Of a stretch of DNA of 64,000 nucleotides, positions 12,146 to 21,490 are shown piece after piece; the stretch's first letter is position 1, and each line of letters opens with the position of its first letter. The notes beneath the pieces are model-generated. The model ran no database searches, was not told the origin of the DNA, and saw only the letters and a program-made list of their open reading frames with translations. The position numbers and the translations under genes were made by a program. Origin of the DNA: Catonia carolina (lineage: Eukaryota; Arthropoda; Insecta; Hemiptera; Achilidae); assembly GCA_035578175.1 (NCBI GenBank), contig JAQMRL010000001.1, forward strand, positions 370,319,720 through 370,383,719, read 5' to 3'.

Positions 12146-12545
12146 TATTTTTTAAATCGTAAAATCTGACCCAATGCATTTAAACGGAGATCTATTTCTC
12201 CTTAAATACACGGAGTGTCACCAAACAGATTTAAAAACTTTTTACGTGGTTTTAAAGAGGACATTTCCGGGATTCTGCAAAATATCCAAAATTGAACATT
12301 GAAAAAAGCCGTAACGAGATATTTTGAAGTAAAAATTGAAGTTATTGAATTAAATGTGTTTCAAAGATGTTACTAAAGTTAATTTTGTTTTAAAGGGTCG
12401 TTGTCGAGACAGGAATCTTTTTTCTTTTATGTGCATGTCTTATTTCATTATTTATATCAGTTATAATACAGAACATCGTGAAATAAGATTGTTGTTAAGA
12501 ATAAATTAGTGTTATTGTGCAAATTAATTCGCAGGGGTCAGCTAG
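12146..12545 (+). mobile_element. Non-autonomous Helitron, diverged copy joined head-to-tail
   Basis: This begins immediately after the CTAG of the previous element. Its 5' part (CCAATGCATTTAAACGG, CCTTAAATACACGGAG, CCAAACAGATTTAAAAAC, GTGGTTTTAAAGAGGAC) aligns with the 5' parts of copies 1 and 2. It ends in CTAG at 12542-12545 followed by T, preceded by a decayed hairpin TGCAAATT/AATTCGCA with one mismatch. The middle is shorter and diverged. This is an older copy than its neighbour. Confidence 0.6.
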
Positions 12546-13050
12546 TTTTGTATTATTTCATTTACATATTACCGATAATTTTGCTTGCTTGATTCATATT
12601 TTAAATATAGTAATAACTAATGATACCTATAGTTCCATTTTAAAAAGTATAGAGTAAGTTCCTAACTGTACCTTTTCTCTTGCCAAGAAAATTCTCTACA
12701 GCCCATAAAACTATAAACTTATCATATTTTAATCACATTTTATTTCAATTGAAATACTAATACTAAACTATAAATACTAATCGAAAACTAATAAAGCTGC
12801 GATAACGTATCTACGGTTAAAATTCTCCGCATATTATTCATTATCGAACGAAAAGTGTGTTTATTAATTTGGTCCAGCAGGTCTAAAGTTAAGGTGGTAC
12901 ATAGAAATAACGAATGTCCGACCATAACTTCAGTACAAATAAACCAAATTAGCAAAATAAGAGTTCATTTGATAGTGTACGATGTCCCGATTGTTTTAAG
13001 CCTACGTTTATTATTCTAACTCCTATAGAACTTGAGATATCTATATATTA
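12546..13050. other. AT-rich spacer, nothing recognised
   Basis: No supported gene or repeat. Confidence 0.4.
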
Positions 13051-13058
13051 ATTTCAGT

Positions 13059-13656
13059 CAGTGGTGGATTACCCAATAGGCACTACTAGGCACGTGCCTA
13101 GGGGCCCCCAATGGCCAGGGGCCCCCGACAAAATAAAAAAAAATAAAAAATTTGGGGAAAAAATTGAAAACTTAAAAAAAATTTGGAAAAAAATTGAAAA
13201 TTTTAAAAAAAATTTGGAAAAAAAAAATTTGATTGAACAAATGACAAAATTGTAAAATATTAATACATTTTCAATCGTAAAAATATTCAATTGTTGAACT
13301 TAATGACATGATTGTGTATGATTACATTAAATTTATAGTACATTTATAATACATTTTCTGGGGCCCCTAAAATATAAATAAATAAATTCGTAAACACGTT
13401 TTTACGAATGCATAAATTCGCGCGTTTTTTATTTCGGTGGCGCTACTACATGGGGGTGTTATGAGTTTGACAAAGGACAAAATATAAATTAATATTATTG
13501 TTATGATTTTTTTCTTTGTTTTATTGTGAATCTGAAATTATATATTTTCTGATATTTTTATCTGATATTTTACGAAAAATTGATTTTGATGACATCATCG
13601 ATGAGTTCAGTGAATTGAAATGTAGGAGAAAATTTTTCTAAATCGTCTTTATTATA

Positions 13657-13698
<42 letters not shown>

Positions 13699-13846
13699 AT
13701 TATCAGATATCAGAACAAATGTTATTTTGATAGAAAATAAACTTGATTGAAATATTAACTATCATGTTTTTATTACGTCAAAGCAAAGTGGGGGGGCCCC
13801 TCATTTGCCATTGCCTAGGGCCCTAACAAGTATTAATCCGCCTCTG
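13059..13846. mobile_element. hAT-type non-autonomous DNA transposon
   Basis: A 788-bp element with imperfect terminal inverted repeats, CAGTGGTGGATTA on the left and CAGAGGCGGATTA as the reverse complement of the right end. It is flanked by a perfect 8-bp TSD ATTTCAGT at 13051-13058 and 13847-13854. An 8-bp TSD with CAG-type ends is the hAT signature. Subterminal blocks on both sides contain GCCTAGGGGCCCC or GCCCTAGGC. The interior is low complexity (A-rich tandem TTTGGAAAAAAATTGAAAA units near 13140-13230 and an (ATT)n run at 13657-13695) and encodes no transposase. The open frames on both strands near 13061-13290 are by-products of the A-rich tract. Confidence 0.85.
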
Positions 13847-13879
13847 ATTTCAGTTTAAGTTGGTGTTAAATCCGACTGG

Positions 13880-13985
13880 CTGGCCGCCGGCTTGGTGTAG
13901 CGCTTAGCAGGTGGCCACTCTCGGTATTGCTTTGTGTATAGATGACGAACACTATAGTGACTCATTCCATACCCCTTCCCAAAAT
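13880..13985 (+). repeat. Possible tRNA-like SINE head
   Basis: GGCCGCCGGCTTGGTGTAGC followed by GCTTAGCAGGTGGCC resembles a tRNA-like A-box region, as in the R3 elements. No clear B box follows, so support is weak. Confidence 0.3.
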
Positions 13986-14865
13986 AAAACTTCTGAAAAT
14001 AATAAAGCGTTGCATATCTTAATTTCAAAACACCAAGATCTTGCTTTTATTTGACGTCCAACTGTTTGTTTTTTTTTTTCATTAATAATAATGTTAACTT
14101 GAAAGGAGGTAGATAATGAATGATTAACGAATATCAGACCTTTTAGGGATCGAACTCAGTACACCAACAGACCATCCACAGCATTAAAAAAACCGTTCAA
14201 ACAACGGGCACTTTATCTAGTTACTTTTAATATCACATCCGGAAATTGTACTGCTTGGTGTAGATACCCTACCAAAAATTGTATTACTCATGTACATTAT
14301 ATTTCTAGTAACCGTATAAAATAGTTTAAATAAAAATTTTATGATGTACTCAGGAAACATAATATATTTATGATTTTGACACTTAGGTCTCTTGTACACT
14401 GGGCTTTGTCAAAAATTCAAAATCTTTAAGTATGTAAACCCATTTTACCGCAAAAGTAGTAGCATTATTACTTTTTCTGATAAAAACCGACATCAAAAAA
14501 TTACTCCATATCCCACTCATGTAAATGACAATCAAAAGGTTGCGTCGTATACAGGACGCCGTATCTAATTACAAGGACACAAAACTTTGTGTATTTACTA
14601 GATATACACACCTGAATAGTATTCGTAGGTTATAAATTACATCGATGTTTGAATTGATAATGTAGTATATACGAGTACTTTTTCCAGTTAACAGATATTT
14701 TAAAAATTAAACTTAACTTTTTTTATAATAATCTAATTTACTGAAATTTCCTAGTATACTCTTTTAAAAACAATATTATTTAATATTTTCCTTTGTATGA
14801 GTAGCTAATGTTTTTCATTGGCTGATAAAACAATTATATAAGTTAAAGAAATTTCATTTTACCAG
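13986..14865. other. AT-rich spacer
   Basis: Contains TTGACGTCCAACTGTTTG and a T run near 14050-14085. This resembles the tail of the R4 SINE at 63.1 kb, but the following sequence does not give a convincing tRNA-like head. No gene is seen. Confidence 0.4.
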
Positions 14866-15119
14866 TAGAGGTATAAAAGATACTAGTCAGATTTTTCTCC
14901 TCTGAGAGTAATGAATTTCATTATTCAGCCAGACCCTGTAGTCAAATGAAGTGAAGGTGTTATTTGCAGGGTAGAAAAAAGAGGCTTTTCAGAGAGCCTG
15001 GCATGCTGATAAGCATAGTTTTCTACTCAGCGAGGAAGGCACTTGCACCTCACTCCACGTTTTACTTAGTTTAATCTCCAAAGGTTCAAACCAGCCTTTC
15101 GGTTGATAACCTAAACAAC
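14866..15119 (+). repeat. Retroposon family R1, 5'-truncated copy
   Basis: Aligns with the 3' two thirds of the 8.6-kb copy, from GTAGAGGTATAAAAGATACT to CCTAAACAACAA. It is more diverged, with small deletions. No TSD was recognised. Confidence 0.75.
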
Positions 15120-15164
15120 AATATACCACTTCATTAGAATACTGCTTAATTATGTAGGTTGAAA

Positions 15165-15300
15165 AATGGCTTCCAGGTCAGCCCAGTTAGTGAGCTTGTA
15201 CATTAGCTGTGAGAAGTTAAGTAACAACGGTTGGGTGAGCGAATTTGTAAGGTGACTAGCTGACAGTCAGCAATGAACACACTCCAGTGGGTTTCCTTGT
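15165..15300 (+). repeat. 5S-rRNA-like sequence, possible SINE3 or 5S pseudogene
   Basis: GAAGTTAAGTAAC at 15213-15225, then CGGTTGGGTGAGCGAATTTG and AAGGTGAC at 15249-15256, parallels the internal control region of eukaryotic 5S rRNA (GAAGTTAAGCAAC..CGGGC.TGGTTAGTACTTGGATGGGTGACC). Other parts of 5S rRNA are not recognisable and the match is degenerate. It is therefore either a decayed 5S-headed SINE or chance. Confidence 0.35.
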
Positions 15301-15554
15301 TCAAACTCAAGCCAAATCAAATCAGCAATAACAACAAAAAGCAACGAACAAATTGAGTAGTTTAAACAGAATGTTCAGTTCCTATTAACAAAAGCTAAAA
15401 AAACAGTTTAAAAATAGCAGCAATTTAAAATTATTGACAAAAAGAAACAAAATTATGAAAATTTTAGTAACAAATGCTGTAGTTGTAATGTAAAAATTGT
15501 AGTCGCTAATGACTGTTTTGTTGTTGCTACCGTAAATGAATATTTTTTAAAATT
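15301..15554. other. A-rich spacer, nothing recognised
   Basis: No supported feature. Confidence 0.35.
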
Positions 15555-15563
15555 ATGGATTTT

Positions 15564-15886
15564 TTTTTATCTCTAATCTGTGTACATTGCAATCTGTTCA
15601 ATTCAGAACAATAAGCAACCCCATGACCCAATGAAATGAGGATGATGTGTATGACGTGTAAATGAGGTGTAGTCTTGTGCAAACCCAGGTCGACTATTCC
15701 TGAGAGAGTATATTTAATTGAATCCCAACCATCAAAGTACACCATTAACCACTGTCTAGTATTCATATCCGTATAAAAGTAACTACCTTTACTAGGATTT
15801 GAACCAGGAACCGTCGTCTCTGAAAATCAGCTGTTAAACAGCTGACTCACGGCAACGAAGTTACCTCTAGACCAACCCGGTGGGTC
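15564..15886 (-). repeat. SINE family R2, full-length copy with TSD
   Basis: A 323-bp minus-strand element flanked by a 9-bp TSD ATGGATTTT at 15555-15563 and 15887-15895. On the sense strand it starts GACCCACCGGGTTGGTCTAG, has an A-box-like TGGTCTAGAGGTA and a B-box-like GGTTCAAATCC, and ends in an A-rich tail. This is a tRNA-derived SINE layout. Between the boxes lies the palindrome CAGCTGTTTAACAGCTG, which lengthens the anticodon-arm region compared with a real tRNA. Confidence 0.8.
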
Positions 15887-15895
15887 ATGGATTTT

Positions 15896-16567
15896 AATAA
15901 ACAAAATATAACTATTGAAACTAATACCGTTTGTAAAATGAATTTTTATCATGATTTTATTCAAAATATTTGTAGTGATATAATCGTTTCTCTTTAAGTG
16001 TAATGGTTTAAGTAAACGATATCATTAAAATTTTGATCTTTTTTTGGAAATTTAATCCAGCTTCACTTTTTGACAAGGAGTTTATAATTTAAGTACCTAT
16101 ATGAAATCAGGTTTTATAATTAATTTCATAAGTTCATCGATATATTTAAATAAACGTAGGGCTTTTAAAAACTTATAATATTTACTTTTATAGTACTGAC
16201 ATTTTGTAAATATGTAGTATTTCCATTTTGTTTGTGTTAATTCTGTAAGTAACTGTAAATATTACATTTCGGCGAAGTCTACTTCCAAAAATGGTCACCA
16301 TTAGAAATTTATTTGTTAAATACTCGTAAATATTTTAATTTATTTTTCTAAATACCACATTTTTTCATTCTTACTCGGATGTTTTGTCCTGTTTGATACA
16401 CAATAAAAAAAAATTTATTAATTGACTATTTTAGGAGGAAATCGTAGGAGATTCTTAGATAACGGATTTGAAAGTAGGTCGAAAAATATTATAAATTTGA
16501 TCTCCAGGTACCCAATAAATATTTATTACTTGTTTTTGAGCAAATCAATCAGCTTTTTCAATCAAAA
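15896..16567. other. AT-rich spacer, nothing recognised
   Basis: No supported gene or repeat. Confidence 0.4.
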
Positions 16568-16790
16568 TGCCTGAGACTGATCACATTGCTCCATGGTATG
16601 TCACCAATAAAATATTGCACGATATAGAATTGCCCTTCGTAAAGAAAGAACTAAACAACGTAGCGAGAAACGTTTTAAAAAAGTAAGATCATCAAAATCT
16701 TTTCGCAATAAACCTCCCCGACATCAGTAAAAATACTCACAGACTAAATCGTTTTAAAAAAATTGAACTCACTTGTACGATTTTGTTATC
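16568..16790 (+). pseudogene. Jockey-like LINE ORF2 C-terminal remnant
   Basis: The + strand reads DHIAPWYVTNKILHDIELPF with VKKELNNVARNVLKK. After a one-base shift it continues DHQNLFAINLPDISKNTHRL and NRFKKIEL. This matches the end of Jockey-clade ORF2 proteins as I know them, where an APWFV.N..lh.dl..P.VK block precedes a H.N.LA..L.D.....RRL.R..P.dL block. The RT and endonuclease regions are absent. A T/G-rich stretch follows. Non-functional. Confidence 0.65.
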
Positions 16791-17795
16791 ATTTAACTTT
16801 TGTTTTGATTTTGATTTTGTTTAACTCATTTAATTTTTTCTACTTCTTCTTATAATCATCGTCATCTTCAGCTTTAGCTACTTCATGTTTCAAGATATTA
16901 ATGCACGGCTCAGAGTCAAGTTTAGTTTTGTTGTTAGTTCAGAGTTTATTCTTTTTTTGAAATACACCATTGAGTGTGTTTATATTTTCTTTGTAAGAAC
17001 GTTATTATTCAGACTTTTATCGTCTTCGCTTAAAGTTTATATATTTATATATATATATATACTGTATATACATTTAAACTGATTGCAAAGAAATTACACC
17101 TTGTTAAAAAAAATTGTTTTTGTAACACAATTAACAAACGATATTGTACTAACTTAAAGAACTTAGCATAAAGGTTTTACTATTTTACATTAAACATTAT
17201 TATGGTAGTTTAAATTAACTTTACTTGAAAAACTTATCGTAAGATAAATCCTTTTATCAGACCTCTATTGTAAAATGTTGTATCGGAATACAGACCGAAA
17301 GATTTTTAACCTTTCCCCGACTGAACGCTAAGAATTCACCAAAAAAAGAACAACCTCGACAACCTTGGCTGTGACGTTTCCTCTTGTTCTTATTAATTTT
17401 AGTCAACAACCATTACGTTAAGCTTGGTCAGGGACGACCACCAATATTATTGATTGGCAGACAGAACTCAAATATTATTAGTGTACTTTTAAATAAATAT
17501 CTCAAATATTAATGAACTGCTAAATTATAAATTTTATTACCTATAAAATATTATCTTTAATGTAATTTATAATTCACAACTTTCGTTACTTTTCTTAACA
17601 TTTAAGAAAAATACTTAACACCAGTTTAAAAAAACTTTTAGTTAATGTGTACTGTAGTAATATTTAATACATCCTGCGAAAGACAAAATTTAGCAGTATT
17701 GCTTTCATACATTGTTCTGGTATTTCATTATATATTTTTGTTTTTGATTTTGGGAATGGTTCTGTACACTGAACAACACAACTTCCATGTGTAGT
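16791..17795. other. AT-rich spacer, nothing recognised
   Basis: Contains a short TA microsatellite near 17037-17060. No gene supported. Confidence 0.4.
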
Positions 17796-17799
17796 TTTC

Positions 17800-18092
17800 T
17801 TTCAACCTTAATGTGCGTACGTTGCAATGTGTTCTATTTAAGAACAATAAAGAACAATAACAATCCCAAGACCCAATGAGATGAGGATGATGTGTATGTC
17901 GTGAAAATTAGGTGTAATCTTGTACAGACTCATACCGACCATTCCTGAAAGAGTATGGTTAATTGAACCCCAACCATCAAAGTATACCGGTAACCACTGA
18001 CTAGTATTCAAATCCGTATAAAAGTAACTCCATTTACTAGGATTTGAATCAGGAACCTTCGACACCAAAAATCAGCTATTAAACAGCTCATT
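17800..18092 (-). repeat. SINE family R2, copy lacking the 5' tip
   Basis: A minus-strand copy matching the R2 body and B-box region (GGTTCCTGATTCAAATCCTA on the sense strand). It breaks off inside the CAGCTG palindrome, so the A-box head is lost. No TSD was confirmed. Confidence 0.7.
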
Positions 18093-19395
18093 AATTTATT
18101 GGAGAGTGGTAATTTTCATAGCAAGCAGAAGTGGTACATAGCGGTACTTCTCCCATTAAAACTGAGTGTGTTTTTCGCTATTCAGATCAAGAAATCTTTT
18201 CTTCATTTCCGCCTTAGATGCCAGATAGTAGTTAGTAGTTATAACGGCTAAAACATGGACTAATTGTTTGGGTGGTTGTCTTTGGTCGACAGAGAAATTC
18301 TCCTTCGAATGACCTTGCTAATTTTTATGCAGTGGATATCTTGAAATCGTCGCAAAGGGTTTTCTTTCTTACATAAAAGGGCATAAATCTGCTCTCCTAA
18401 ACACCTAAACACAACTCGTTTATAGATTGGTGCAGAAGAGTTCCGTGAGTTTAAGAAGTAGCTTCCGACGGCTATTTAGTTTTAAACTTTTATACTTGTC
18501 ATTTTTTCTAAGTTAGTTTTATTAAGTCAATAGCCAATACATTCCATTACTCTCGCTAGGGCGATGTGGACGTACCTCAGTAACCTTCTGACACACTTTT
18601 TTTAATACAATATTGGTAGTTCATCTAGATAATGCTGTATTGTATTATTAAATATATAGATAAATCGAATGCTTTGCATGTCAATCTTCTCGGTAACAGT
18701 GCGCAAGATCAAACAATTAAAATTACCGACAAAATTATACTACTAAAATTTAATTAAATTACAAATTTCGTCCACATTTCAATTAATCAATACCTATACG
18801 TTATTATTAACTTAAAAATCATTACAGTAAATTTTTCATCGATCTATCAACAAGATATTCGTCAACACGACACTTCTTCTTCTGTCTATTCACCTTCAAG
18901 CTGTAACTTAACAAAAAATAATTTGCGGCTAAATTCCTAGCATGAAACCATTGTTTTTAAATAAAACATTCAATAATTTTAATAGTTTCAATTATCTACA
19001 TTATTACTAATCACGTTTTCAGACACAAGGAGTAAAGATCCCGTAATAAAATTTGTAAATATCATTATTCATTGCAAATAACAACGAACTTACTTTTATT
19101 ACGTTTGTTTTCAATGATAAAATAAAGTACATTAATATTACATAATTATATAAGTTACTTTGTAGTATAGTCTTACTAACTAAATAAGTAGACTAATAAA
19201 TAACAGGCTACGAAAGCTATTGTCGTGTATAAGTAATAAAGTATATGAAATTCATAATAGGCTCCCATGTAATAATTTTGTACTCAAACATTAGAATAAC
19301 TTAGGTACATTATTTTATAAAATTCTTTGTTTTCGTAATTCTCCTTCCCATCTAATATTGGTACAACAGTACAGCAGACCTAGATGAGGTCACCA
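18093..19395. other. Spacer, nothing recognised
   Basis: The first 400 bp are slightly richer in GC than the surroundings but contain no long frame and no family I recognise. The rest is plain AT-rich sequence. Confidence 0.4.
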
Positions 19396-19677
19396 GGATA
19401 TACAATTGGTCATAAGCAACTACCTGTGTTAAGAAAAGTATGGTATTGGTGAACTTATCCCTTTATAGGGTTGGGAGAGGAGGCCATCCGGGCATGTATT
19501 CATGGTCAGAACCCTGATGGAAGGCCTGAGAAGAAGGTGTTCAAGGAGAGATTCCGGAAGGTGAAATCGATCAAGGCTAGGGAAGAGGGTGACTACAGGG
19601 GAAAATATATATGTAGTGAAATGTTAAATTTTGCTGAACAGGACTTGAGTAATGTATTTCTAGTGCCAGAATAGTAA
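19396..19677 (+). other. Unexplained purine-rich, higher-GC patch with a 67-codon frame
   Basis: A + frame at 19471-19674 encodes a charged peptide (GEEAIRACIHGQNPDGRPEK and a KERFRKVKSIKAREEGDYRG stretch). The composition differs from the AT-rich flanks over about 150 bp. I do not recognise it. It could be a relic of a retroelement coding region or of a host exon. No flanking splice sites convinced me. Confidence 0.25.
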
Positions 19678-20140
19678 GATAATTCTTTTTTTCATGTTAA
19701 GCCCTGTTAAGTATAAACTTACCAAGGAACGTTCATTGAAATGGAAATCATATAATGTTTTGTGGTAAAAATGCTTATTTAAACAACTTGTAGTACTATA
19801 TAAAATATAATGTGTTGAATAACTTATATTAACTTTATATTAGAATGAATGCTTGCTTCCCTGTAAAAAAATAAAATTTTCTAATCACTGTTCAAAAGTA
19901 CCAACAAAACAAAGCGGTAGTGCACGCTGTTATGAATCCTTACCACATTTGTGCAACTCACGAAGAAAATGGTCGCTGCGCGCTAATTTCAAAATGTGGA
20001 TAACCTACTTACCAAAGAACATACATAACACCATAAAATTCCGATAAGGCTCAACTGCATAGCTTATTCTTAAATAAAATCGACCTTACTGCCAGTGGTA
20101 CGTATACTACAGCTATTACCAAAGAGTCTATTACCAAAGA
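19678..20140. other. AT-rich spacer, nothing recognised
   Basis: No supported feature. Confidence 0.35.
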
Positions 20141-20255
20141 CCTATAAAGGGTCTTAAGGGTCTTTAAGATGTTACAAACTCCCTGATTCCCAGGGTTCAA
20201 ATCTGGGATCATCCACTTTTAAGTGGGAGCCAAAGTGACGGCCGCATAACTTTTT
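20141..20255 (+). repeat. Possible tRNA-like SINE fragment
   Basis: CCCAGGGTTCAAATCTGGGA is a good B-box-like T-arm hairpin, with a second small stem CCACTTTTAAGTGG just after it. The upstream A box is not convincing. It may be a degraded SINE. Confidence 0.35.
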
Positions 20256-20625
20256 ATTTAAATTAATTATGGCGCTAAATTCTGATCACTTGCAAGTAAA
20301 TCCACAACAAAGCCTAAAACGACGCTGTACTAAGGACGTGACATAGTCCTTAAATCATCTATTTAAAATTTAAAGTTACACCGACAAAAAGATTAGGAAG
20401 TATTATAAAATAAATAATCCTAATTAAAATGTTATTTTCGTTGGGAATACTTTTATTGGGTGGTCCTTTTCTATAAGTCATTTAATATCAATTTTTCTTA
20501 AATTTTCGTAGCATTTTCACCAGTTGTAGTTAATGCTGTTGTGAAATGAAAATACAGTCAAAAAATAAAATGACAAAAAATTAATTAATGTGTAAAACTA
20601 GGTACTTTTTAAATTTGATAATTGG

Positions 20626-20780
20626 CTAGCCAGTTAGTGTAATGGTCCGTGGAACTGGCTTCTGCATCAGATGACCTGGGTTCGATCCCGGCCAGGATTG
20701 GCCGGGCTGATTTTTCGTCATTCATCTGCTGTCACACATCATTCAGTATGAGCACTAAAGATCAAAATAGTGAAATCTAA
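20626..20780 (+). repeat. tRNA-derived SINE (R3 group)
   Basis: It has a clear A-box-like element TTAGTGTAATGGT, about 35 nt of spacer, and a B box GGGTTCGATCCC. It then continues CCAGGATTGGCCGGGCTGAT and a non-tRNA body to roughly 20780. The promoter spacing is right for a pol III tRNA-type head, but there is no acceptor-stem closure of a functional tRNA. No TSD was identified. Confidence 0.65.
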
Positions 20781-20940
20781 AACAAAAATACACTTTTTAT
20801 AGCCCTTAATGAAATGCTAGTACTATAGACCTACTATTCTTAAACGTAATTATAATGTAATGTGAATTTTCTAAATATTTATTTATTTGATTTCTATTAT
20901 TCTGGTACATTTGGCTTGAAAATTCAGAGTTTGATACCTT

Positions 20941-21200
20941 GCTGTTGTTTAGGTCATCAGCTGAAAGGCTGGTTTGATCCTCTAGAGGCTATACTAAAAT
21001 AAAACTAGGAGTGAGGCGGTTTATCCATGCTTTCCTCACTGAGTGCTGAGTGGAAAGTATGCTTATCAGCAAGCCAACCCCTCCGAAAAGCATCCACTTT
21101 CCACCCTGCAAATGACACCTTCACTTCATTCACCAGAGGGTCTGGCTGTATAATGAAATTTATTACTATCAGTGGAGATAACTGTAACTAGTGTCTTTAA
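20941..21200 (-). repeat. Retroposon family R1, 5'-truncated copy with short TSD
   Basis: A minus-strand copy with its 3' tail (CCTAAACAACAGC on the sense strand) at the left. It is flanked by a 7-bp direct repeat ATACCTT at 20934-20940 and 21201-21207. The 5' third of the element is absent, as expected of incomplete reverse transcription. Confidence 0.75.
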
Positions 21201-21325
21201 ATACCTTAATACCTTTTAGTGTCTCTTCAGTACCTTATTGCAGTTTTAATCTCAGAAGTGTTTAGGTTTAGACCTGTGTAAATGCAGGAATAGCTTTAAA
21301 GCAAGTACGGACAGTTTTTTAATTT

Positions 21326-21490
21326 ATTTTAAATCACATCAACATGTTGGTTATTAGCGACTACTTTGTGTTGAGGAACAGTGAGTTTGAAATTGTAATC
21401 ATTTGGCAGACCCTGCCCGGGAATCAAACCTGGGACCTTCGCTTTGCAGCATAGGATGCTAACCTCTGAGCCACGGAGGTGGCCGCAAAA
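21326..21490 (-). repeat. tRNA-derived SINE, family R3
   Basis: The minus strand reads GGCCACCTCCGTGGCTCAGA, then GGTTAGCATCCTATG (A-box region), and CAGGTTTGATTCCCGGGC (B box), then a body ending near CAAAGTAGTCGCTAATAACC. The body is shared with 42.6 kb (AAAGTAGTTGATAATAACC) and 54.5 kb (CAGTAGTGGCTAATGAC), which defines the family. It is not a functional tRNA gene. The frame on this strand here is a shadow. Confidence 0.7.

Noticed and set aside
13061..13290. Overlapping open frames on both strands rich in Lys/Asn or Phe
   Set aside because: They are produced by the A-rich tandem tract inside the hAT-type element.
14041..14210. Possible further R4 SINE (GACGTCCAACTGTTTG plus T run)
   Set aside because: Only the tail phrase is recognisable. 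No A/B boxes or TSD could be found.
15527..15766. Minus-strand frames here and at 17838-18068 that look alike
   Set aside because: They are homologous because both are R2 SINE copies, not because they encode a protein.
20641..20712. Candidate functional tRNA gene
   Set aside because: It has A and B boxes but no proper acceptor-stem pairing, and it continues into a SINE-like body.
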